This document shows, in pieces, positions 33,034-44,699 of a DNA stretch of 64,000 nucleotides; within the stretch, counting starts at the first letter, position 1; each line of letters starts with the position of its first letter. Below the pieces are notes generated by a model that was not told where the DNA came from, searched no databases, and saw only the letters and a list, made by a program, of their open reading frames with translations. Position numbers and translations under genes: made by a program. The stretch is taken from NCBI GenBank assembly GCA_014905825.1, contig JACGCN010000013.1, positions 558,001-622,000 on the forward strand. Reading direction: 5' to 3'. The stretch comes from Lyophyllum atratum (lineage: Eukaryota > Basidiomycota > Agaricomycetes > Agaricales > Lyophyllaceae).

Positions 33034-33837
33034 GATTGGAGAGTGGAGATGGGATGATCATGGGGGATGGAATGAGGAGACTATATATATACAAGGGAAG
33101 CGGTGGAAGGATGGGATGGATGGGATGGACCAGCAGACCTGGTGTTGTGTGGGCCGGCCGGAGGAGGGGGAGGATCAAAGTATGAGGTCACGCGGGATAA
33201 GGCGCCTAAATTGTTTTTCAGCCGTGGAGGTGTTGACTGTTCCGGCTACCCCACGGTCCTATCTGCTTCCGGGGTGATCATTGCTGGAATGAACGCGCCA
33301 TTTTCGAGGTAGCTCGCGTACGGGTACTCTGACACGAGGAAACAGTAACCTACGAGACCGATTTGCTCCGACGTCATCGATTTTGGCATGGACGACAACG
33401 AGCACACCAGTTGCAAGGAGACTTATGAGAAAAGTACTATCGCCAGCGTATTCCGGGGACAGTAGAAGTACGACCTACACGGTTCGAGATCTAGTCCTTG
33501 CTGGCCTCTCTCTATGTTACGCTCAGCCGAAGGGGCTTTTCTCCCCACGCATGCTTAATGTCCTGGATTTCCAATTTTATGTTTTTAAATTCTTCCAACA
33601 CCGAGATTAAGCAGTGGCGTCAGGGCGGTAGAGGTGTGAACACTGTCAAGACCAGCCTACCACATGCTTGGCACGTCGATAGAGGCCTCACGTCAAGAAG
33701 CCGCCTCAACCTCGCTCCCAACACACTCAACACAAACCACCGCGAGCTCAAGTCGAACCACTTCTTATTATTTGCGATACAGCACTTGTATCCAACACAA
33801 AGACACGAAATAGACGAAACATCCATAAACCCCAAAA
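33034..33837. promoter_or_regulatory. Promoter of denD-like gene and 3' side of aldolase
   Basis: On the minus strand a tatatatata run at about 33083-33091 lies ~50 bp before the denD-like start and is a probable TATA box. Nothing coding was recognised in the rest. Confidence 0.45.
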
Positions 33838-35100
33838 TCACGCCTTGCCCGCCGACCCAAAAAGCGTGAAGAACCGCTCACACACCGCAGCGAACGCCTC
33901 CGTCGCGGCCTCCTGGGCCTCAGGGAACGGCTGCGTCAGCAGACTCTCACCAAGGGTCTTCGCATACGGATCACGCGCCCAGCTGTTGACATTGATCTGC
34001 ACCCACTCATCGTCAAAATCAACGGGAACAGGGAGGCGGGGTGGGGAGGAGGGTACGAACCTTGCTGACACCGTTCTTGATGCACTGGACGAAGAGCTCG
34101 TCGGGGAGCTCGTCCGTGCCGTGTAGACAGATGGGGACTTTGCCTTTGAAGACTTTGTGTAGGTCTTTCAGACTGTGATGGGGTCATCTCGGTGAACACA
34201 GGGTAAGGCGGATGGGATTGGAAAGACTTACATTTCTTGCCTAAAGTTGGGTGGGTTGAGATAGGAGCCGTGGAGGTTGCCGATACTGGGCGCTAGGATG
34301 ATCGCGCCTGTCCTACATCATTCCAAGACGTATTAGTTGGCGGGTGATGGAAGGAAGGGCAGGGGGAGGGAAGGAACGCACCCTTTCATGAACGTCTCCG
34401 CCTTTTCAGGCTTCGTGAGCTTCGCATCCGAGATCATACGGAGCCCCGCCTCCCCGCCCTCCAACCGTCCCAGCTCCACCTCCACCGCGACGCCAGCTTT
34501 CCGCGCGCGCTCGACATACGGGCGTGCCAGCTCGATGTTCTCCTCGTCCGTCTGTGTGGTTTGTTCATGAGTCGGGACTCGATCTGGGCGATGTGGGGAG
34601 AAGAGAAGAAGGGCGCACCTCAGCGTGGCTGGCGTCGACCATGATGCTGTCGAATGCGGTGCCTTGTTCGGCGAGGCCGATGGCGAGCTCGAGGTGCGAG
34701 GGGTCGGTGGCGTGGTCGAGGTGCACGGCTATGGGTACGGAGGCTTGGTGCGCGCTTCGTTCGAATTCGAGGTCGGTCAATCGTCACGGTAGGTGAGTGT
34801 GAGGGGAACTCACAGGTCGAGGCAGAAGCGGAGGAAGGGGCCTTTGCCGTATGCGAGTGTTACGGGGAAGAGCTGGAGGATGGCTGGACTGCGTGCGCGT
34901 TCGGCGGCGCGGACGAGTGCGACGGCCATTCCTGCGTCATAGCTGCCGGGAGGAAGATAAGGTAAGGTTGATGATGGAACGAAAAGTGTGTGTGACTCGG
35001 GGGATGCGTACCATGTCTGGGACAGGATACCATATCCTTCACGCTCGGCCTTGTAGAGAATGTCGAGAGTGCGGTTTCCTGGAAAGTCGGAAGCAGACAT
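33838..35100 (-). CDS. Class II (zinc) aldolase family protein
   Basis: Reversible aldol cleavage or condensation of a phosphorylated sugar, zinc dependent. Start 35100: MSASDFPGNRTLDILYKAER. Motifs in order: AMVRAAER-type helix (ALVRAAERARSPAILQLFP), VPIAVHLDHATD (zinc-ligand His), FDSIMVDASHAE, ARKAGVAVEVELGRLEGGE, IGNLHGSYL, VPICLHGTDELPDELF and, after an intron (gttcgta...gtgcag), KINVNSWARDPY. The LHGT(D)EL segment replaces the usual LHGGSG of fructose-bisphosphate aldolase, so the substrate is probably different. About five introns; stop at 33838. Divergent from the transporter at 35656, sharing a 555 bp promoter. In bacteria class II aldolase relatives accompany DenD in four-carbon acid catabolism, which fits this position. 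Confidence 0.82.
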
Positions 35101-35655
35101 GATGATGAAATCCGTGGTGGGGCTGGAATTGCGGCGTCAAGCTTTTATCGGATACGATTGCAGCATGGCTCAGTGATTCTTCTCATCTCCAGAGCCAACG
35201 TGAGAGGAGACGCAAGAAACATACGGAACGACATGTTTCCGGACGGGCCTTCGGAACAAAACAACGCCAAACGAAACCTCCCATGACGCTCGATCAGATC
35301 TCTACCACTGCGTCTCCTCAGGCCTCAGGCTTGGCGCGTCGTCAGGCATTACCTTAATTCCAATTCCCTGCTAAACTCTGCTCCCGGACGTGCCTGCACA
35401 ATATCACATGGCGCCATGACGGCTCTCAGTCCACATTGACACTCTTGCATTTAGGTTAGACCGCACCACGGAAATATATCGTTCCATGGTCAGGGGGCGG
35501 GGAACGAGGGACAAATGGACGCGGGGGCTTCCCCAGCCTCGCGAAATTTAAGTCTAGGCGCGTAGTACTTAAACCCTCGTGGCCCCAGCTGGGGAAGTTG
35601 TCAAGAGGCCGCTCCGCCTGGACTTTACCCCGCATCGTCCTCTTCCCCGCCCCCG
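35101..35655. promoter_or_regulatory. Divergent promoter with TTCCG-N10-CGGAA palindrome
   Basis: Shared upstream region of the aldolase and symporter genes. At 35237-35256 TTCCG (35237-35241) and CGGAA (35252-35256) form an inverted pair with a 10 nt spacer, i.e. CCG-N10-CGG, the form of site many Zn2Cys6 dimers bind. A second cggaac lies at 35224. AT-rich atttaagt at about 35547-35554 may be a TATA-like box for the symporter. Confidence 0.4.
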
Positions 35656-37646
35656 ATGCCACTGTTCAACCGCAAGACGAAGGCAGAGCCTGAATGGAGC
35701 GCGGACTCCGACTTTGATCCATCCACTGCTGTGTTCACGCCTGATTCCGAGGCGGAGAAACGTCTCGTAAGGAAGATCGACAGGAGAATTGTACGTTATA
35801 TTTTTGCGCGTCGGCTTGGACTTATGATGATCCCAGGTGCCTACCATCTGGTTGCTGTACACCCTCTCATACCTTGACCGCGCCAACATCGGTAATGCCA
35901 AGATCGGCGGCATGGAAAAGTCTCTCAACCTCACATCCACGCAATACTCCGTCATCCTGCTCCTCTTCTTCGTACGTCCCAAAATTTATCTATCCAGTGC
36001 ACGTTTTTGACTTCCGACTCTACAGGTTTCCTATGTCCTGTTCGAAGTGCCCTTGAACATGCTGCTAACCCGAGTGCGGCCTTCGATGTAGTAAGTCTTT
36101 GGTTACCCTTTCTTACCACGTCCCATATACTCATATCCCGCTTCTAGCCTTTCGATCCTATGTTTCCTCTGGGGCGCCGTCGCGACCTGCATGGCCGCCG
36201 TCGACAGCTGGAAATCCCTCGCCGCCGTTCGCTTCTGTCTCGGGATCACAGAGGCGGGCTTCGCACCTGGTATCGCCTTCTACCTCTCTTCGTGGTACAA
36301 GCGCCATGAACTCGCCAAGCGGTACTCCATCTACTACACCGCCACCGCGGTTTCGGTTCGCACCATTGTCTTCCCTGTTTGACCTGTACGTTGGAATTGA
36401 CTGTATGAAAATTGTGTAGGGCGCTTTCTCGGGGTTGCTTGCGGGTGTGATCACCGATCATCTGAAGCTCGCGCGGGGGATTGAAGGATGGAGGTGGCTC
36501 CTCCTGATCGAAGGCGTAGGCTCATGCTTCGTCGGTGAGTAAACCCTCGTCTCTCGGCGCTCCACATGCTGATTTTCACCCCCGCATCGTAGCCTGCTTC
36601 ACCTGGATGATCCTTCCCGACTGGCCCAGCACCACAAAGTGGCTCACGCCCGAAGAAAAGGTGACTCCCCCCTCTCCCCATTCCCCCCCCTCTGGCTGAC
36701 CTCCCTTCCTATCGCCCCCAGTTCATCGCAGTCCAGCGCCTCTCCCACGACGGCATCGGCAACACCGCAACTGGCGAGCCCCAGCCCACCCACGCCCAAG
36801 CCGCCAAAATGGCCTTCAGCGACTGGCGCACCTGGATCCTCGTCCTCATGTACATGCTCGCCACCGGCTCCCAGACCATCCAATACTTCATCCCCACGCT
36901 CGTCTCGCAGACCGGGTACAAGGGCTTCACCGCGCAGTACATGACTATACCTGTGTATATGGTGGCGCTGGTGGGGATATTGGTGTTTAGCTTTGTGAGT
37001 GATTGGAGGAGGGAGAGGGCGAATTGGATTACGGGGGCGGCGGGGGTGGCGGGGGTGGGGTTTGTGGTTACGGTGGTGAGTGGGAATTTGAAGGTGAAGT
37101 ATGCGTTTTTGTGTTTGGCGGTTGGGGGGGTGTATGCGGTTTGTCCGTTGACGTTGTTGGTAAGTGCACTTCTGCTGTGGACTTATGCCGCCAAAACCTT
37201 AACTAAATGTTGCTGTAGTGGGTATCGAGCATCATTGACCACCCGGCCGAGAAGCGTGCCATCGCTATTGCTCTAGTCAACGGACTCGGAAACTCGTGAG
37301 CCCCCCGCTCGTTCTTCCTACGCCAAACTGTCTAACTCGGCACTTTCGTCCAGTGCATCCATCTATGGCTCCTTCCTGTGGCCGTCTAACACCGGCCCAC
37401 GCTATGTGCAAGGTTTCGCCGTCACCACGTACGTCCTTCTCCTTCTTCTAGTATACCTTGCCCCCTCCCAATATACGGACATTGACCACCACCTCAAATA
37501 GTGTCTTCGTGTTCCTCCTCGCTGCGCTCGCCCAGATCAACAAGTACCTCCTGATCAAGTATCCCTCGAAGGGCCTCAACGATGCGCCGGGGTCGTCATA
37601 CCTTGGGGAGAAGGAGGGACATACGGAGTCGATGAGGAGTGTTTGA
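35656..37646 (+). CDS. MFS anion:cation symporter, DAL5/allantoate-permease type
   Basis: Twelve-helix plasma-membrane transporter importing a small organic anion. Start 35656 MPLFNRKTKAEPEW; the motif EKRLVRKIDRRI before helix 1, then LLYTLSYLDRANIGNAKI, SYVLFEVPLNMLL, RFCLGITEAGFAPGIAFYL (RxxLGxxEAG), SSWYKRHELAKR, GWRWLLLIEG, LPDWPSTTKWLTPEEK, YFIPTLVSQTGY, and HPAEKRAIAIALVNGLGN-ASIYGSFLWP are hallmarks of the ACS family. About eight introns of 50-70 nt. Stop 37644-37646 after HTESMRSV. Divergent from the aldolase; likely brings in the substrate of the cluster. The exact substrate is unknown (family members carry allantoate, nicotinate, pantothenate, tartrate). Confidence 0.85.
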
Positions 37647-37893
37647 GTTGGTGGGGGGGTTTGATGTTTTTTAATCTTTGTACTATGTATAGGAATGCTT
37701 GCCTTGGTCCACGCGTACGGGCCTCAACGATGATGAGATCGCCGCGCCGCGATCGTCCTACCTTGAAGACAAGGCTAGAGGAGGAGAAACATACTGAGTC
37801 GATGACTAGTGTTTGAGTCGGTATGGTGCTGTGAGTGCTATCCGATGCTTTTAATTTTTACGCTACGTATACGAATACTTGCCTTGGTCACTG
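37571..37893 (+). repeat. Degraded tandem copy of the symporter 3' end
   Basis: 37571-37710 (coding tail GLNDAPGSSYLGEKEGHTES plus 3' UTR) is repeated imperfectly at 37719-37893: gggcctcaacgatg, tcgtc-tacctt, gagaa-catac-gagtcgatga, gtgtttgag, then a similar UTR ending in gaata/gaatgcttgccttggtc. The second copy has lost the frame. Confidence 0.8.
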
Positions 37894-38380
37894 GTGTAGG
37901 CGAAGTCTAATATTACATGATGCATGGGCTTTCTGTTGCGGGATAAATACTTTTTCTACGCCACGGTCTGGGCGTGTCGTGGGCTTCTGATGGAGGAGGC
38001 CGGCGGTTCAACTTTGTCCCTTTCATTTGCGATTTACTCGTGCGTTCTTTGAAATCGTAATGGTTGTGTAGGCTGTTATTGAGGTGCGTATGCCTATTTT
38101 GAACGCTCGATGGCGCGATGTATCCTCCACTAAGTAGACTCTAATAGAGCGGCTGAGGGCTTAAAAATGGTGGATCGAGTTGATCGAGGAGCAACCCCGA
38201 AACAAGCGTTTCTAAGGTACGCCAGCTTCCGGAATCCGAGATCTGCAAGATCCTCTGATCCACTGATCCTCAGGCCTCCTCAGGCTCCTCCTTGGACCTG
38301 AGTCAACAAATTACAATGAGCAACCTTAAGCTTTTAGCCTACGCCTCCCGCCCCCAAACCTTCCTCATCCTACCCTCACG
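37894..38380. other. Intergenic upstream of the regulator
   Basis: No gene was recognised. Probable promoter of the Zn2Cys6 gene. Confidence 0.5.
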
Positions 38381-41300
38381 ATGTCATCCAGCAAGCCCGC
38401 AGAGTCACCCCCCACCTCCGCCTCCCCCCCCACCCCCATCCTCGACCCCGCGCCAAACCCGAACGAGAAACGCGTGGCGCTCGCCTGCCTGCGCTGCCGC
38501 ACCAAACGCGCTCGGTGCTCCGGCGATAAACCGGTGTGCCGAGCGTGCGCGAAGGCGCGGGAGGAGTGCGAGTGGCCGGTGGGGCGGAGGAGGAAGAGGA
38601 CGAGGAGGGAGATGGAGGAGGAGGAGAGGAGGGAGCGGCTTCAAGGGAGTTTGGCGGGGATGCGGTATGGTGCTGTTGGTTTGGAGCGGATAGGCGCTGC
38701 ACCTGCACCGGAGAAGGATATTCAGGGTCTTATGGCGTGGGTGAGCCGGGGGGTGTACGGTTGATAAACTGAGGCTGATTTGGTTCGATAGGGTCGCCCG
38801 GATTCCTTGACTGTGAGCCCGCATGCGGCGGAGGGGATGCAGTGGGACTTCCCGTCGTCGTCATTGTCGTTGTCGCCTCAATTGACGTGGAGGCCGATGA
38901 TGAACGCGTCGTCCAGCCAGGGTATGATGCCCTCCTCGAGCATGCTCCCGCAGTTCGCGCCAGCGGATGCGAGGGAGAAAGACGCAGCGCAGCTGGTACG
39001 CGCGTTGGAGTCGCAGGTCGCGTTCATAGATGGCGATCCGACGCGTAATGAGGATCTGGAGTTGTACTATTATCGATTCGTGAGTCGTCCATATGTACAC
39101 CTTTTTCTTCCTTCTCGTATGGCCGCTGAATAAAGATTCAGCAATCTGGATCCACCGCTATCCAGTGAGTTTTTTTCGGTTGGCATCTGGGTCTCGTATC
39201 CGCCAATTCATCATGTTCGTAGTCCAGGAGTCAATCGTATATCACTCAAGCTCCAGCCACTGCCAGCGTCGAGCAGCCCCGTCTCGGGATTCAGTGCGCC
39301 ATTACCCGTTTGTACTTCACCGTCGGGACCTACTGGCCAATCGGAACTTGATGTATTCGACGATAGTGGATTGCCGTACCCACATGTCTATATTCCCCTC
39401 CTCGATACCTTTTTCAGGACCATGAGCCGACATTTTCCGAGTATAAGTCGCAAACGGATGGAGGAACGTCTGGAAACTGGGACAATGTCTGCCTTCTTAC
39501 TTAACTGTATGCGTAGTGTTTCTTCTTTTGCTTTTAAACGTGTGCGAGCTAATATCCTTATCTACGCATAGGTATCTGCGCACTCGGTGCCAGGTAGGAC
39601 CACCGTGTCCGGAAAAGTCTAAGTGCTCATAAATCGTGTGCAGATTCCATCCATCAGCTCAGGACGCTCCACTCAAAGTAGGTCCCACTCAAGTCCATAT
39701 AGGTGGGCCGTCGATGAATTGACTGTACGGCATCGCTAGGCATGTGCACCGTTTATAACCAAAGCTCAAGAGCTCATTATACCGTTACTGCATCTCCCGA
39801 CGACAGACGTCGTCACGGGGCTTCTTCTTTTGGCCTGGGCTAATTATGGACAAGTATGTTTGAGGAAGCCACTGATACCCCCCATCTCCTGACTAATAAC
39901 CGAATGCTTAGAATTCAGAAAGCGGACTATGGGTATGTCCCTGTTATGCGCATTTTGGTCTGCTAGGGACTGAATGTTAGGCCATTATAGCAATATTCAG
40001 GGTGCGTACACACTGCCAATTTTGTTTTTGAGATTTCCCTGAAGTGGTGCACAGAATGGCTATACGGATGGCTCTGGATATAGGCATGCACGAAGTAAGC
40101 TCTATCTCTCTACTCACGCCGACTATAACCCAATCCTTCGACAGAATTCTGAAATCTACGAAAACAGAGCGCACCTCATACGCGTCCGCCATCTATTCTG
40201 GTGCTTATTCGTCACAGTCAGTTATACCCTTTCCACTACCTCTTCTAAATCACCAAGGAATTCCTAGGACCGCATCCTCGCCTTCTCCACAGGCCGGCCC
40301 GCCCACCATCTCCGAAGACATGATCGAAGTCCCTCTCCCCGTCGACGAAGACTTCGCCCCCGACCCCGCACGCTCCGATGCCGACGCCGCGCAGGAGCTT
40401 CCACAGCCCACGGCGTTCGTGTACATGGTGCGCCTGATGGTCCTCTGCGGGCGCATCGCAAGCGTACTTAATGGGCGCAGGGGCCGGCTGCGCACGCTGG
40501 TGACGGGTCCGAGCGTGGCGAGCCCGGAGACGCTGAAGAGGTTGCAGACGGAGTTGGTGCAGTTTTATGCGGAGCTGCCGGATGCGATGAAGTGGAGTGT
40601 GGAGGCGTTTAAGCACCAGGAGGCGAGGGGGCATGGGGTATGTTGCTGTTTTCAAACATTGCATGGGTTGGGAAATTGAGGATTGACGGTGGGGGGGTGT
40701 AGGACTCGTTCTTGACACTGCATCTGTGGGCTAATGCGGTGCTGGCCATGGTGTTCCATCCCGAACTCATGTCGAAGCCGTCGGGGATCGAAACGCCGTT
40801 GTCGCAGAATATGGATCGCTCGATAAAGCTCTCACTTTCGAGCTCGCGTATCATCGCGGAATGTCTGGTCTTTGCAGATCTCTTCGCGTCGCATTCTTAC
40901 GTGCGCTATGGATTCTTCCTCATTCGCGTATATTGAGCTAATATCTTTTCGCAGCTGGCAAGCCCGTTCGCGGTTCAGCCCATCTACGTCGCGAGGTAAA
41001 GACTGACGTCCATACATCCACTGAAATTCCTGACCTCCGCGCTTTTTCCAGCCTCGCCTTCATCCACGACATGAAAAACACCGCGGCAGGATTTAACCTC
41101 CAGGCCGACAAAAAGCCCCAGACATTCGACGACCTACTCAGCACCCTTGCGCGGCAGAATCTGTCCGTGCTCACGAAGGCGATCCAGCGCATGGAGCACT
41201 ACTGGGCCGGAATATCGTACGTCTCAAATATACTTGAGCAGCGCGCAGCCGGTATGTCCATTCACCGCCGTCGACTTACGCATCTTCTGAGACATAAATT

Positions 41301-41772
41301 GTAGGACTCGGGTTTCAACGCATCGATCCTTCGTTGACGGCACGCAAGACCTTCATTTCGCTCCCCGACAAGGGTCTCCTACGTCGGTTTACCAGTGCGT
41401 GGCCTACTTGTCCACGGTAACAAAACTTTGCTCACGTGGAGTTATCGTAGGCACAAACCTACCGCACAACACTGCGGCACCGACAGATTCTTCGTTGCGC
41501 GCATCCATGGTGCGGGAAGCGGGTGAAGCCAGTGCGTTTTTGCTTGCGTTTCCCCTCTCTGCCGAGCCATCATTATGTATTGACGTCGTGATGCGAAAGA
41601 TAACGCTTCGCCGGGTGTGGAACCATGCTCTCTGGACGACCTGCTGAACTCGTATTCCATCGAAGGGCTGTTTGTTCAGCCTGCCGATCCGTTCGATCTG
41701 GAGGGATTACTTGCTTCGGGATATGATAATCCGAGCAACGCGGAGAGCGATCGTGCGGGGGGTTTGATATAG
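38381..41772 (+). CDS. Zn2Cys6 fungal transcription factor
   Basis: Start 38381, MSSSKPAESPPTSASPP. Residues ~30-65 are a binuclear zinc cluster ALACLRCRTKRARCSGDKPV-CRACAKAREEC (C-x2-C-x6-C-x6-C-x2-C-x6-C), followed by a basic stretch GRRRKRTRREMEEEE. Exon 1 ends at 38740; exon 2 starts at 38792. The middle region carries the fungal-specific regulatory domain: HVYIPLLDTFFRTMSRHFP, CALGARF, IPLLHLPTTDVVTGLLLLAW, MAIRMALDIGMHE, HLFWCLFVTDRILAFSTGRP, and SEDMIEVPLPVDED. Later exons: LHLWANAVLAMVFHPE, IIAECLVFADLF, PIYVASLAFIHD. The last exon, SLDDLLNSYSIEGLF..., ends at a stop at 41770-41772. Roughly ten short introns. Its position suggests control of the neighbouring transporter, aldolase and dehydrogenase genes; this is inference. 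Confidence 0.85.
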
Positions 41773-42748
41773 CCTTCAATTGCGCACTATCTTTTGGTTT
41801 TACGGGAAGTGCAGCCCAAATAGCTGTCGCCGGAGAAAGGGAGATGCCGGGTTCACAGTAATACTTCGAGAGTCGGGCGGTGGGTTCTGCCTGCCGAGAG
41901 ACGCAAAGGATCCTTGGGACAGGGAGATGGTAACGTCAGGAAAAGACAGGGAAGAAAGGATGCTGGCCGTCGTCCAGTGCGTCTTCATGCGGACGGTGTA
42001 TTTGGGTTGAGTCGGAATCCATCGGCCTGATGGCGACAGCATTCCATTCATTAAACGATCCTGAGATAGCGGTGGTGGCGAGCTATTTATGTTTGAGGAC
42101 CCGGATCGGTCCGTTGTATGATTCTTCAAGCTGCATGCACGGTATCAAGAATGGTGATATGTCAGGGTTCTGGAAGTCGCGAGGGTCCGAAAAGTCAGAC
42201 CCTGTTATGCTATATCTAGCTAAGGAACTTTCCAGATTCCTTCCCTTTTAAATTTCTTGCATCTTTGGCAGGTTCTCAATGTAACGAGGCCTACGATGTA
42301 GCCAGCTGGTCGCGCGGCGACATACGAGGGCGTGACTTTCAGGTTTTAGCGGTGCGTCGCGGCGAAGAAAGCCCTAGTAAGTTATGCAGGGCAGCGAGAG
42401 GAGGGAAGTTCGTAGAAGTTCGATCCCAGCTGACGCGAGTCGCGACGATGGCATCAATGTCAACGCCTGTCGGATCATGCCGATGCTTTCCATCATGCGT
42501 CTCTCCTTTCCCCGAACCACCGTTGACAACGCTGACACTTGGTGACACTTCGAAGTTGACCTGAGTCTCAACCTCAGTTAGGGAGGAATCATAAATAGCT
42601 ACCAGCTTGGTAGCCATCATTTGTATGATCTATTCAAGGAAGACGGCGCGGCCAGCCCATGCCGCAGACAGAACATGTCTACTTGCCCGTATATAAAAAC
42701 GCGGCGGTAGAGATTAATCTCTAGTACCAGACTTGTTCCCCATCAATC
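41773..42748. promoter_or_regulatory. Intergenic; TATA box for the next gene at 42690
   Basis: TATATAAAA at 42690-42698 lies 59 bp before the ATG at 42749, good spacing for a core promoter with a short leader. The remainder (41773-42650) holds only unconvincing open frames. Confidence 0.55.
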
Positions 42749-44292
42749 ATGCTCTTTCCCCTCGCGCTCGGTGCGGCTACCGCCTCCCTCACTCTCGCCT
42801 TGACAGTGCCCTCGGTGGAGACCCTTGTGGTACGCGACATCGATCCCGGGCGGGACACTCGCAGTTGTCTATCCATCAGGTTCGTATAGACTTCAGAGAG
42901 CCGACTTTTGCGTTCCCTGACCAATATATATAACTCTAGGGATGTTTGCTCCCAGACAAGTTCCGCCAATCCTTGGAGCCAACCCGGATGTCTAGCACTT
43001 GCAGTCTGCGATACGCCGCACTTCTTCAATGGGGAATTCTCTTACAAGGTTCCCCGTCTCTCGCGCGAGGTATTTATCAAAACACTGCGATTTCATAACG
43101 TGCCGACCTGACCTTGTACATAGGCATTCAACGTTGCTTCCCATGGCTCCGAGACCCTTACCCAGCAGCAGTTCAGTGGGTAATAATACCTGAGCCTACG
43201 TACAAATATCTGATCATCATCCCAAAGTCGACTACTACTATGGCACCATCTCCTCCATCAATGGTACTGTCACCAACACGACCGCGCCCGGGTACCTTGT
43301 GCCCGAGTACCCTACCTCTGCAGATGCCGTCATTCGATGGTGGCAAGCAGCCGTCGCCTGGACCGGCAACTGCGCGAGTTCTTCCATCCTCTACAATAAC
43401 CTTGCTGTATGTGTACTGTGCTGTCGCTGCGAAAGAGGTGTTGATCCGTTTATGTTATCACTAGGACTGGATCCAATACGTGGAAACGCCAGGTGTCTGT
43501 GGAGCCGTCCAGTCGTGTGATGCTGCTGTCAACGCTGCCACTCCGGCTTGTGTCCCGCAAAGGATCACCGACGTCAGTGACGCTTCTCTCCCTCTCATAT
43601 CTGTATCTGCCGTTCTGATGCAATTTTTGTAGAATGGCAGTTGCGCTGAGATGGTCGGACAATGTTCCATAGGAGCGGCCGCTGCCAAATCGATTTTCAC
43701 TGATAGATACTGCGTGCTCTCCGCTCTCTGCTACAGCCAGTCGACCGTCGACGTCCTGATCAAGCATCTGGTCAAGGCAGACTACCTATACACTGGCGAG
43801 CCTCTCCTATCTGCACAACAGCCTCGCTTGTCCACGGATGTAGGGCATTTCTTCCCTAGATGACTTTCAACCGTGGCTGACGCATGATCACAGGTCTTCT
43901 ATCTTCTCTCCAAAGATAAAAAATTCGTGACCCAACAGGACATGATCGACGCCTACTATGGTGCTCTCACCAACACCGTCAGATCTTGCGGTGGACCTCC
44001 TGGCGCTCAAACACCTTGCCCTACCGGAACCTCGGGGCCTTACCCCACCGATGCCTCTTATGTCATTGATTTCTGGAACACCGTTTCTGCCTGGACCGGG
44101 TATGTCGTCACGACGAACTCATCGTGCCTCTTTACTCATATTCGCTTTCAGATCCTGCCTCACCCGCGAGATCCCTTACCAGAACTTGGCGGACTACCTG
44201 CAATACTCGTAAGTATTTCATGCTCATGGGATTAGTGTCTCTAGACTGATATGGTTCTTAGATCTACCGTCAAGGCACCCACCACATGCTAA
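42749..44292 (+). CDS. Secreted cysteine-rich protein with two homologous modules, unknown function
   Basis: Not recognised as a named family. Start 42749: MLFPLALGAATASLTLALTV is a signal peptide. About nine exons splice in frame (introns of 48-65 nt). Two modules align with each other. Module 1: SCLSIRDVCSQ, GCLALAVCD, ETLTQQQFIDYYYG, YPTSADAVIRWWQAAVAWTG, NC, ILYNNLADWIQYV. Module 2: SCAEMVGQCS, YCVLSALCY, FVTQQDMIDAYYG, YPTDASYVIDFWNTVSAWTG, SCLTREIPYQNLADYLQYS. Conserved Cys at matching positions suggest disulfides, and NGT/NTT are N-glycosylation sites. Stop at 44290-44292 after APTTC. A strong TATA box upstream suggests regulated, perhaps abundant, expression. Extracellular; could be a cell-wall or effector-like protein, but no function can be assigned. 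Confidence 0.7.
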
Positions 44293-44699
44293 GGAACTCT
44301 CGGGACATCATATGTTTTGGACATTGCGGACTCACGACCCCCACCTCCTGTCGCTCATTTATACCCACCCTCCTTTGCTGTCTTACTATTTGTCACACAT
44401 ATTAGTCTTCTCTTCAAAATTACTATAATGTACCGCCGAATAGGTCAGTTCGAAAGCCGCGCACGGGTAAGTATTTAGCACCACAGGCTGCATTAGGACC
44501 GCGATGCTGGTTCTTATCTACTCTTAGGAAAGACTAGTGGCACTTATCAAAGGCCACGGGAAGCTTGCTCAATCACCTGGCCGAGACGACAACTCGAAGC
44601 ATCTCCATCTACAGGATGCTTGGCCATCAAGTGGTTATTTGTGGTATCTCTAAATTATCTACGAAACAATTCCCGACTGTGGCGCCACAACTCCAGAGT
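44293..44699. other. Intergenic between convergent genes
   Basis: Downstream of both the secreted protein and the first DMT transporter. Nothing recognisable. Confidence 0.5.
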
